This document shows positions 8,138 to 15,897 of a stretch of DNA of 64,000 nucleotides, one piece after another; position 1 is the first letter of the stretch; the number at the start of each line of letters is the position of its first letter. The stretch lies in assembly GCA_049792815.1 (NCBI GenBank), contig JBARBG010000160.1, positions 1 to 64,000 of the forward strand, read 5' to 3'. A model generated the notes under the pieces. The model was given only the letters and a program-made list of their open reading frames with translations. It had not been told where the DNA came from and searched no databases. A program made the position numbers and the translations under genes. The stretch comes from DAIDKA01 sp049792815 (GTDB taxonomy: Bacteria > Pseudomonadota > Gammaproteobacteria > Steroidobacterales > Steroidobacteraceae).

Positions 8138-8281
8138 AATCCAATTCAACGAACATGGCGCGGCCATCCTGAAGGCGCGCCGACCCTGGGATTGATTTGT
8201 CAACGTGCAAAGTCGCAGCACCTGGGTCCGGGCCCGGTGCGATGGTGCGGCGCGAGAAATCCGGTAATGAGAAGAGGGGTC

Positions 8282-10552
8282 ATGGTCACAAAACTTCGAA
8301 CTTGGGTTCCGGTCCTGGCGGCAGTGCCGGGTATGTTCCTCATAACCTCGCCGGCGCGGGCACAGAGCCAGACAAGCCAGGCGGCGGATGCATCCCAGGA
8401 ACTGCAGGAGGTCGTGGTCACGGCCCGCAAGCGTGACGAGACCCTGCATGATGTGCCGGCGACGGTCGACGCATTCACCCAGCAGACCATCGCGTCGGCC
8501 GGCATCGAGGCGCCGCGCGACTTCGTCGCCATGGTGCCGAACATGACCCTGGTGGAGGTGCAGAACGTCGGCAATTCCTTCATCACCATCCGCGGTATCT
8601 CCCAGGCGCGCAACAGCGAGCCTTCAGTGGCCGTACTGGTCGACGGGGTGCTGGAAACCAATCCCTACGAATTTGACCAGGAACTGACCGATATCAAGCA
8701 GATCGAGGTCCTCAAGGGTCCGCAGGGCGCTTTGTATGGCCGTGACGCCATCGCCGGCGCCATCATCATTCAAACCTCGGACCTTGCCGATCACTTTGAA
8801 GGCACCGGCAAACTGGGTGTGGGCAATGGGGTCTCCGAAAAGGCGCAGGTGGCGGTCAGTGGTCCGATCGATGCCGCCGGTACGCTCAAGTACCGCGCCT
8901 CGCTCAATTACTACAATACCGACGGTTATTTGGAAAACACCTACCTGGATCGCAAGGCCGATCCCTACAAGGATTATTCAGGCCGCCTGCGGCTGCAGTG
9001 GAAGCCAGGCGATGAGTGGACCGCGGATCTGCGGCTGTTCCGCGATCATGTGGATACCACGGCCTACTACTACGTCATTCCGCGCAACAACGAGGCGAAT
9101 GTATTCAGCAGCTTCAGCACGCCGGCCAACGCCAATGACGTGAACAGCCCCATCCAGAACAATAATCTGGGTACGGATCGCCGCGACATCACCGACGTGG
9201 CGTTGAAGCTGGATGACGCCCACGCGTTCGGCACCTTCACTTCGGTCACGGATTTCAATCGCACCAAGGAAATCGATACCGGGGATGCCTACGACTTCCG
9301 GCCCATCAACACCTCGATTGCCTACAACTATTTCTTTGCGGGCATTCCGGCGGCGCTTGGCGGGCCGTTGGATGAGAGCCAGAGCCAGTTCATCGACGAG
9401 CGCACCTACAGCGAGGAGCTGCGCTTCACCGCGGCGAAGATGGGCGGCCTTTCGTTGATTGGCGGGGCCTATTTCGTGCACACGGAGCGCTTCATTTCCA
9501 CCGGCAATCTGGTCGACCGGGGTGAGGGCGTTCCGCCCGTCTACCAGACGCCGCTGGTTGATCCCAGCAATCCCTTCGCCACCAATACCAATGTCACCTT
9601 CCTGGCGGACTCGCAGAACAACAATGCCTGGGCGCTGTTCGCCGACGCCAACTACGAATTCAACGCGCAATGGGAGTTCGACGCCGCGATCCGCTACGAT
9701 CAGGACAAGCGCCAGAACACCACTGACACGCCGGCGCAGTTCCTGCCCGATCCGACCGCCACCACCGGTGAAGTACGCACGCATACCTGGAGTGAGCCGG
9801 AGCCCAAGGGCACGCTGCGCTACAAGCCTGATGAGAACCTGACTCTATATGGTGGCTGGAGCCAAGGCTTCCGCAGTGGCGGCTTTAACCAGACCGGCGT
9901 GGGCGCCATCGCCGCGTCCGAGCATCAATACGGCGTGCATGACCTGTTCAACGCCGAAACCGCCGACACCTGGGAAGTGGGCGCCAAGAGCGAGTTCCTG
10001 GAGCGGCGCATGAGCGCGAATCTGTCGCTGTTCGAGACCACCGACCACAATGGCTATTTCTTCTTCTACGACGCGATCACCTCCACCCAGAACCTGGGCA
10101 ACCTCGATGCCAAGTACAAGGGCGCGGAGCTCGAGCTGACGGCCAAGGCGAGCGAATACGTGGACCTATACGCCAACTTCGGCGTCACCGATGGCGTGAT
10201 CACTCACATGGAGGATCCCACCGTCGTGGGCAGGCGGCCGCCGCTTCTGACCAAGGACACCATCAATTCGGGCATCCAGTATCACCAGCCCATCGCCGAC
10301 GGTCTGGTCGGCAGCGTGCGCGTGGACTACAACTTCATAGGACGCACCTGGTGGGATCCGTACAACGTCACCGCACGCGACCCGGTGAACCTGTTCGACC
10401 TGCGCGCCGGCCTTGAGGGGTCGCACTGGACGGTCACGGCGTGGTCAAAGAACCTGACCAACACGCGCTACAACGCCGAATTCTCCGCCGGCGGCTTTCT
10501 GTGGCGGGCCGAGCCGCGCCGCTACGGAGTCGACTTCACGTTCAAGTTCTAG
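8282..10552 (+). CDS. TonB-dependent outer-membrane receptor
   Basis: A 756-residue receptor with a signal peptide ending near PARA, a TonB-box-like EVVVTARKRDE (about residues 43-53), a plug domain with SFITIRGI and VLKGPQGALYGRDAIAGAI, and a C-terminal 22-strand-type barrel closing in FTFKF. It has no N-terminal STN signalling domain and no FecR-like gene beside it. It would take a ligand across the outer membrane with TonB energy. Its place in the GH3/GH8 locus suggests an oligosaccharide, but no SusD-type partner is present. ATG 8282 follows AAGAGGGG; ATG 8267 is an alternative start five codons upstream. Confidence 0.9.
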   Translation: MVTKLRTWVPVLAAVPGMFLITSPARAQSQTSQAADASQELQEVVVTARKRDETLHDVPATVDAFTQQTIASAGIEAPRDFVAMVPNMTLVEVQNVGNSFITIRGISQARNSEPSVAVLVDGVLETNPYEFDQELTDIKQIEVLKGPQGALYGRDAIAGAIIIQTSDLADHFEGTGKLGVGNGVSEKAQVAVSGPIDAAGTLKYRASLNYYNTDGYLENTYLDRKADPYKDYSGRLRLQWKPGDEWTADLRLFRDHVDTTAYYYVIPRNNEANVFSSFSTPANANDVNSPIQNNNLGTDRRDITDVALKLDDAHAFGTFTSVTDFNRTKEIDTGDAYDFRPINTSIAYNYFFAGIPAALGGPLDESQSQFIDERTYSEELRFTAAKMGGLSLIGGAYFVHTERFISTGNLVDRGEGVPPVYQTPLVDPSNPFATNTNVTFLADSQNNNAWALFADANYEFNAQWEFDAAIRYDQDKRQNTTDTPAQFLPDPTATTGEVRTHTWSEPEPKGTLRYKPDENLTLYGGWSQGFRSGGFNQTGVGAIAASEHQYGVHDLFNAETADTWEVGAKSEFLERRMSANLSLFETTDHNGYFFFYDAITSTQNLGNLDAKYKGAELELTAKASEYVDLYANFGVTDGVITHMEDPTVVGRRPPLLTKDTINSGIQYHQPIADGLVGSVRVDYNFIGRTWWDPYNVTARDPVNLFDLRAGLEGSHWTVTAWSKNLTNTRYNAEFSAGGFLWRAEPRRYGVDFTFKF

Positions 10553-10597
10553 GCGATGACCCGCTGAGAGCCCCCCTTTGATTCTTGCCTGCGCCGT

Positions 10598-11671
10598 TCA
10601 GGGCCGCGGCGACTGATTCGTGGACTTCTTCACTTCCAGCCGGTCGTAGTCCTTGTAGCGATACACCACAATGGAGACCACCCAGGCAACGACGAATATG
10701 GCGATGATGATGAATCCGAGATTGTTGAAGTTACTGTTCAACTGTCTGATGACCGTCCAGAACGGTCCGGACAGCTGCATCTGCTGCATCAGAAGTCCGA
10801 GTGCTTCGATGCCACCGATCAGTATGGCGATCACCACCGATACCAGCGTTATCGTCATGTTGTAGAACAGCTTGCGAATCGGCTTCACGTAGGCCCAGTC
10901 GTAGGCCCCCAGCATCAGAATGCCATCCGTCGTGTCGATCAAAGACATACCGGCGGCAAACAGCGCGGGAAACGCCATGATCGACCAGATCGATATGCCC
11001 TTGGCGGCCTGGGTAGCTGAGATGCCGAGCACCGCGACTTCCGTGGCCGTATCAAAGCCAAGTCCGAACAGGAAGCCGAGCGGGAACATGTGCCAGCTCT
11101 TGCGGATGAGTGCGAACAGGGGTCGAAACAACCGCGACGCAAACCCGCGCTTGTTCAGCAGCAGGTCGAAATCGTCCTCGACGAACTCACCGCCATGGCG
11201 CACATGCCGGAAGGTCTTCCACACGGAAAAGAAGATCAGCAGGTTCATTACCGCGATCGCAAACAGGAACAACGCAGACACTGATGTGCTGATGATGCCG
11301 CCCATGCTCTTCGCCTGATCGAAGTGCAAGGCCGTGGCGGTCAGCGCAATGCCTGCGGCCGCCAGGATCACCACGGTTGCGTGACCCATGGCAAAGAAGA
11401 AACCCACGGTCACCGGGCGCTTGCCCTCCTGCATCAGCTTGCGGGTGACGTTGTCGATGGCTGCGATATGGTCCGCATCCACGGCGTGCCGCAGGCCGAA
11501 GCCGTAGGCCAGAAGGCCAGTGCCGAGTAAGACCGGTTGCTGACGAAAGGTGAGGAACGCCCAGGCCCACACCAGGACGTTGATGACCAGCAATAGCGCG
11601 TAGACGGCCGCGATCGAATGGCGCAGCGGCCTCATCCGACGGTCGAAGAAGTAACGGATCAGGCCAAGCAT
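10598..11671 (-). CDS. NiCoT-family nickel/cobalt permease
   Basis: A membrane protein of about 357 residues with the NiCoT signatures in order: RHAVDADHIAAIDN, FFAMGHATVV, LGFDTATEV and AGMSLIDTTDG, plus about eight hydrophobic segments. NiCoT (HoxN/NixA) permeases import Ni(II) and/or Co(II) across the inner membrane for metalloenzymes. ATG 11671 is used; an in-frame TTG at 11698 would add nine residues, and neither has a clear Shine-Dalgarno. It lies downstream of the P-type ATPase on the same strand, separated by 179 bases that hold a palindrome cluster. No hydrogenase or urease genes occur in the window. Confidence 0.92.
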   Translation of the reverse strand: MLGLIRYFFDRRMRPLRHSIAAVYALLLVINVLVWAWAFLTFRQQPVLLGTGLLAYGFGLRHAVDADHIAAIDNVTRKLMQEGKRPVTVGFFFAMGHATVVILAAAGIALTATALHFDQAKSMGGIISTSVSALFLFAIAVMNLLIFFSVWKTFRHVRHGGEFVEDDFDLLLNKRGFASRLFRPLFALIRKSWHMFPLGFLFGLGFDTATEVAVLGISATQAAKGISIWSIMAFPALFAAGMSLIDTTDGILMLGAYDWAYVKPIRKLFYNMTITLVSVVIAILIGGIEALGLLMQQMQLSGPFWTVIRQLNSNFNNLGFIIIAIFVVAWVVSIVVYRYKDYDRLEVKKSTNQSPRP

Positions 11672-11755
11672 TGCGTGGTTCGAAAACCGCTCATTCAACC
11701 GGCAGGTTGTACTGTATACACGATGAATCAGGCGGCCGGCCTCGCCGGGGCGGCC

Positions 11756-11785
11756 GGTTACCGTTACGCGTAACGTTCGGTAACG
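11756..11785. promoter_or_regulatory. GTTAC/GTAAC palindrome cluster before the nickel permease gene
   Basis: The 14-bp perfect palindrome CGTTACGCGTAACG (11762-11775) is flanked by GGTTACCG (11756-11763) and CGGTAACG (11778-11785), giving four GTTAC/GTAAC half-sites in 30 bases. It lies about 85 bases upstream of the permease start. No T-run follows, so an operator is more likely than a terminator. Confidence 0.5.
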
Positions 11786-11850
11786 TGCTTAAACCCTCTT
11801 AGCGGGGGCCGCCGTGGACCATGCAGCCACAGTAACGCGGGACCGACTCC

Positions 11851-13794
11851 TTAAGCCGCCGTATCCGCCGGGGCGGGCGCCAGGACCTCATCGAACAGCA
11901 ACAGGCGGCCGGCGTTGGCAATGCCGATGAAGGTGCTGACGTTGTGCAGCAGCGCCGCGATGATCGGCGCCTCGAGGCCGAGCACCCCGGCTCCCGAGAG
12001 GACGATGAGGCCGAAGGTGAAGGACAGGCCGATGGCGACATTGGCGTAGATGGTGCGCCGGCAGCGCCTGCTCAAGCGGATGCAGGTGCCGAGGCGCCGC
12101 AGATCATTGCTCATCAGGGCGAGGTCCGCGGATGCGAAGGCGACATCAGCTCCCTGCGTCCCCATCGCCACGCCGACGGCGCCGGCACGCAGCGCCAGCG
12201 AGTCATTGATGCCGTCACCGACCACCATGGGCCGGTGGCCGAGCTTGATCTCGTGCATGACCCGATCCATTTTCTGCTCGGGCAGCATCTCAGCCCACAC
12301 TTCGTCGATGCCCACTTCGGTGGCGACCTGGCGGGCCACCGCCGTGCGATCACCGGTCAGCAGCACCATGTGCTCGATGCCCAGCCCCTTGAGGTCCTGT
12401 ACGGCGATGGAGGCGCTGCCGCGCAGCTGATCCAGGAACAGCAGCCAGCCCAGGAACTTGCCGTTGAGGCTCACGCCGGCCACCGGACCGTTATGACTCG
12501 GAGACGGCGGGGCGCTCACGCCCAGACGCTCGAAGAGGTCGACCCGTCCCAGTGCGGCCAGTTGCCCTGCTGACTGTGCGGTCACGCCAAAGCCGCCCAG
12601 TTCGCGTGCATCCTGAACCGGCAGCCGCTCGGCCTCGGGCAGGGCCGCGGCCGCGGCGCGGCTCAGGGGATGATTGCTGCCGGCGCCGAGACTTGCGGCC
12701 AGGCGCCGCAAGGTGGCCACATCCACTCCGGGCATCGGGCGCAACTCGGACAGGCGCAGGTCACCGGTGGTGAGGGTGCCGGTCTTGTCAAAGACCACCG
12801 AGGAGACATCCGCCAGGTGTTCAAGAAATCCCGAGCCCTTGATCAGGATGCCATGGCGTGCCGCGACTGCGATGGCGGCCACCGCGGTCGCCGGCGCCGC
12901 GAGCACCAGGGCACAGGGACAGGAGGCCACGAGCACCGCGAGCATGGCCGGCACATTGGCCGTGATCAGCCAGGTGCCGCCGGCCACCAGCAGGACCAGC
13001 GCCATGTACTGCCCGGCGTAGCGATCCAGCAGTCGCGTCACGGGCGGCTTGGCATTTTCAGCCTCGCGCATGAGGGTGATGATGCGCCCGACCGTACTCT
13101 CCTCGCCGACGCGGTTGAGCTCGACCTCGAGCAAGCCGTCGACGTTCATGGCGCCGGCCAGTACCGGGTCACCCACGTGGACTTCCACCGGCACCGACTC
13201 GCCGGTCAGTGACGCCAGGTCCAAACTGGAGCTGCCTTTGCGCACGATGCCGTCAGCCGGAACGCGCTCGCCGGCGCGCAGCTCGATGCGATCCCCGACG
13301 CGCAGCTGGACGCTGGAGACCATTTCGGTGCTGCCATCGGGTAACAGCCGCCGCGTGTCCACTTCGGTCAGCCGGCTCAAGGCCCGCACGGCCTCCTGTG
13401 AGCCCAGCATGCTGCGCTCTTCGAGCACGTGGCCAACGGTCATGATGATGGGCAGCAGCGCCGCGGTCATGAGATCCCCGGTGGCCCAGGCGGCGATCAG
13501 CGCCAGTGCCACCAGTCGATCCGTGATGCCGTGCAGACTCGGATGCCGCAGGCTGGCCCAGGCTTCGACGAACACCGGCACGGCCACCAGCGCGGCGGAG
13601 GCGCCGGCCACCAGTTCCGCGACACCGGCCTGGGCCGGGAACAGATACTTCATGGCGGCCGCCACGATCAGCAGGCACAGCGCCACCAGCGCCAGGGTGA
13701 GGCGCAACCCGAGCACCAGGCGCTCGGCGCGTTCCAGCAGCACCGTTCGCCCGGGTGGCGGGCCGGCCAGTGTCATCTCAGGAGCGGTACTCAT
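11851..13794 (-). CDS. Heavy-metal P1B-type ATPase without N-terminal metal-binding domain
   Basis: A 647-residue metal-transporting ATPase with TGES (197-200), the membrane CPC motif (292-294), phosphorylation site DKTGTLT (Asp336), the P1B HP motif (375-376) and GDGIND (526-531). The usual N-terminal heavy-metal domain is missing. In the last helix the sequence is LLHNVST, where zinc exporters such as ZntA have an Asp, so the substrate cannot be taken as Zn/Cd. The start ATG overlaps the stop of the upstream SPFH gene (ATGA). The ATPase is thus translationally coupled to three SPFH proteins, an unusual partnership. Metal and direction of transport are not readable. Confidence 0.92.
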   Translation of the reverse strand: MSTAPEMTLAGPPPGRTVLLERAERLVLGLRLTLALVALCLLIVAAAMKYLFPAQAGVAELVAGASAALVAVPVFVEAWASLRHPSLHGITDRLVALALIAAWATGDLMTAALLPIIMTVGHVLEERSMLGSQEAVRALSRLTEVDTRRLLPDGSTEMVSSVQLRVGDRIELRAGERVPADGIVRKGSSSLDLASLTGESVPVEVHVGDPVLAGAMNVDGLLEVELNRVGEESTVGRIITLMREAENAKPPVTRLLDRYAGQYMALVLLVAGGTWLITANVPAMLAVLVASCPCALVLAAPATAVAAIAVAARHGILIKGSGFLEHLADVSSVVFDKTGTLTTGDLRLSELRPMPGVDVATLRRLAASLGAGSNHPLSRAAAAALPEAERLPVQDARELGGFGVTAQSAGQLAALGRVDLFERLGVSAPPSPSHNGPVAGVSLNGKFLGWLLFLDQLRGSASIAVQDLKGLGIEHMVLLTGDRTAVARQVATEVGIDEVWAEMLPEQKMDRVMHEIKLGHRPMVVGDGINDSLALRAGAVGVAMGTQGADVAFASADLALMSNDLRRLGTCIRLSRRCRRTIYANVAIGLSFTFGLIVLSGAGVLGLEAPIIAALLHNVSTFIGIANAGRLLLFDEVLAPAPADTAA

Positions 13795-14885
13795 TTCTCA
13801 GTCTTCCCCGACAGCAAGATGCGGGCGCCGCCCTGCGGATCAACCAGGGTCGCGGAACCCACCTTGTTCATGATATCAGCGACCTTCGCCCGATATTCGC
13901 GCAGCAGCAGGCTGCTGCGGGTGGCAGGCGTGACCTCATGCTCGAGCGCCACTATGGCCGCGGTATTGACGTTTGCGCTGCTGGTGAATTCCAGCGCGCG
14001 GGCCTGGGCGTCCGCCAGCAGCTGATCGCGCAGGCGACTGGCTTCCTGCCGGCGCCGTTCGGCCTCGGTACGGGCCATCGCGACCCCGCGATCCGCGGTC
14101 TGGGTCGCAACCAGCACGGCATCGAAGGCCGACTTCGCCTGGGGCGGCAGCCAGGCCGTCATATCGATGCGTTCGATTTCAACGCCCAGCGGCGCACCGC
14201 CGTCCGCGAGCCCGCGCAGTCTTGCGTTCATGTCCTGGGTGAGCGCGCCGCGCACCGCACCGCTCAATGCCTGCGCGGCCGGGTTGCCCCCCTCGGTTTG
14301 GGCGGCCTGCACCACCAGAAAGTCATTGAGGTTGCGCGCAGCCGTGACATGCACGGTGGTCGCACGGAACAGCCGGTCCAGGGCCGGGCCGACATGTGAC
14401 TGGGCGAGGGCGTAGCTGATCGGATCCGTGATGCGATAGATCAGGGTGGCGTTCAACAGCACCACATTGCCATCGCCGGTGAGGTACGCCGACACATTCT
14501 GCGGTATGGCCTGGGATGTGGGGAAAGGTCCGATCAGTCCCTGGGCCACCTCGCTGGCCGGCGTCAAGGTCGCAACCTCCTGGGTCAGCAGCCGCTCGGG
14601 TCCGGGCAGCAACTCGGTTTGCTCAATGGGTCGCGGCCAGGCCACCAGCAGCCCAGCCTCCTGCGCGCGCACGATGCGCCCGAAGCGCATCACCACCACC
14701 TGGCTGTCGGAGGCGATTTCGCGAACATTTCCGGTGAGCCACAGGATGAGCAGCAGCGCGCCCGCGACATACACCGTGCGAAAGCCTATCGCCACCGATT
14801 GGGCGATGGGTCCCGGAGGTGGCGGCGGCGGGGGACCGATCGGATCAGCCGATTCAGGTTCCGTTGGCGCGTGAAACTCGCTCAC
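13791..14885 (-). CDS. SPFH-domain membrane protein, HflK-like
   Basis: A 364-residue protein: a Pro-rich cytoplasmic leader (PPPPPPPG near 19-26), one membrane helix (about 35-52), an SPFH/band-7 domain (SDSQVVVMRFGR, then TGDGNVVLLNATLIYRI) and an Ala/Glu/Arg-rich coiled coil from about 255. HflK and HflC form a large ring in the inner membrane that encloses and restrains the FtsH protease. This copy lies in an operon with a P-type ATPase instead of the usual hflX-hflK-hflC-purA context, so a metal-related scaffold is more likely than the standard FtsH modulator. It overlaps both neighbours by 4 bases. Confidence 0.85.
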   Translation of the reverse strand: MSEFHAPTEPESADPIGPPPPPPPGPIAQSVAIGFRTVYVAGALLLILWLTGNVREIASDSQVVVMRFGRIVRAQEAGLLVAWPRPIEQTELLPGPERLLTQEVATLTPASEVAQGLIGPFPTSQAIPQNVSAYLTGDGNVVLLNATLIYRITDPISYALAQSHVGPALDRLFRATTVHVTAARNLNDFLVVQAAQTEGGNPAAQALSGAVRGALTQDMNARLRGLADGGAPLGVEIERIDMTAWLPPQAKSAFDAVLVATQTADRGVAMARTEAERRRQEASRLRDQLLADAQARALEFTSSANVNTAAIVALEHEVTPATRSSLLLREYRAKVADIMNKVGSATLVDPQGGARILLSGKTEK

Positions 14886-15862
14886 GGTGTCTTCCTGGCT
14901 CCGGCGGCAGGGGCTGCGGAGCCGGTACCCGGGGGACCTTCGACCAGGATTCGAAAGGGCGCGGCATCGGTGCGCAGGACCAGGCTGGTATTGCGTCCGA
15001 TGACCTGGTTCAGCGCATCCAGCGAGCGCAGGGTGTTGTACAGCCCCGGGTCGCTCTCATAGGCCTTGGCGTAGATGCGGGCAGCGGCCTGCTGTGCATC
15101 GGCCTCGGTGCGCGCAGCCTGCTCGCGGGCCTGGGCGACCACTTCGCGGGCGTCGCGATCGGCGTCGGCGCGGATGGCGGCCGCCTGGCGCAGGCCCTCG
15201 GCGGTGCGCTCGGCGGCCACCGTTTCGCGCTCGGCGCGCATTCGGGCCACGGTGGCGGCGAGGGTTTCATCCGGCAGGGTCATGCGCTCCACGCCCACCT
15301 GGCGGATCTCGATGCCGTACACCTGCAATACACGCGGTGCGATCTGATCATGCAGCTGGCGTTCGAAGGCATCGAGGCGGACCTTGGTGGCGTCGGTATT
15401 CACCAGGTCCGTCAGATCGAAATTGCTGGCCGTGATATGCAGGGCGGCGCTGACGAAAGTGCGCAGCTGGCGGGCCGCCTCATCGGGCTGGTTACGCACC
15501 GAGCGCAGGAACTGACGCACATGGTCCGGATCGTCCGGTACCTGCCAGGCGACATAGGACTGGACCAGCACGCGCAGGCTGTCGCGCGTCCCCACATCCT
15601 GCAGGCCCGTGGAGGTGGTACGCAGGCGCAGGTCGATGAGAATGGTGCTTTCAAAGGGTGCGGGGAGTTTCCAGGCGAGGCCCGGCTCGGTGACGACGCG
15701 CACGGGATTGCCGAAGCGCGTGATGACACCGGCTTCACCTGCCGGGACCATCACGATGCACGCGGCGGCGATCGCTGCCAGCAGTATCAGGCCCGCGATT
15801 CCGATACGCAGCATCGACCCGTAGTCATGATCGTGATCGTCGTTGTCGTGGTGTGAAAACAT
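14882..15862 (-). CDS. SPFH-domain membrane protein, HflC-like, with His/Asp-rich N-terminus
   Basis: A 326-residue protein with one membrane helix (about 17-40), a band-7 domain (GEAGVITRFGNPVRVV, then RDSLRVLVQSYVAWQV) and a long Ala/Glu/Arg coiled coil (about 205-265) ending near YESDPGLYNTL, a segment typical of HflC. Before the helix the N-terminus reads HHDNDDHDHD (residues 4-13), which looks able to bind a divalent metal; such a tail is not part of ordinary HflC. Middle gene of the three SPFH genes; its stop overlaps the next start by 4 bases. Confidence 0.87.
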   Translation of the reverse strand: MFSHHDNDDHDHDYGSMLRIGIAGLILLAAIAAACIVMVPAGEAGVITRFGNPVRVVTEPGLAWKLPAPFESTILIDLRLRTTSTGLQDVGTRDSLRVLVQSYVAWQVPDDPDHVRQFLRSVRNQPDEAARQLRTFVSAALHITASNFDLTDLVNTDATKVRLDAFERQLHDQIAPRVLQVYGIEIRQVGVERMTLPDETLAATVARMRAERETVAAERTAEGLRQAAAIRADADRDAREVVAQAREQAARTEADAQQAAARIYAKAYESDPGLYNTLRSLDALNQVIGRNTSLVLRTDAAPFRILVEGPPGTGSAAPAAGARKTP

Positions 15863-15897
15863 TTAGTGTGACTCGATGGATGACGGGTGACGGCCGC

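Noticed and set aside
8217..8239. GC-rich near-palindrome (GCACC ... GGTGC) before the TonB receptor start.
   Set aside because: Imperfect, no T-run and located upstream of a gene; could be chance in GC-rich sequence, so not called a terminator or riboswitch.
13791..15862. Naming the two smaller SPFH genes hflK and hflC.
   Set aside because: Domain layout fits, but the genomic context (P-type ATPase, third SPFH fusion) differs from the true hflKC operon; a paralogous system is more likely.
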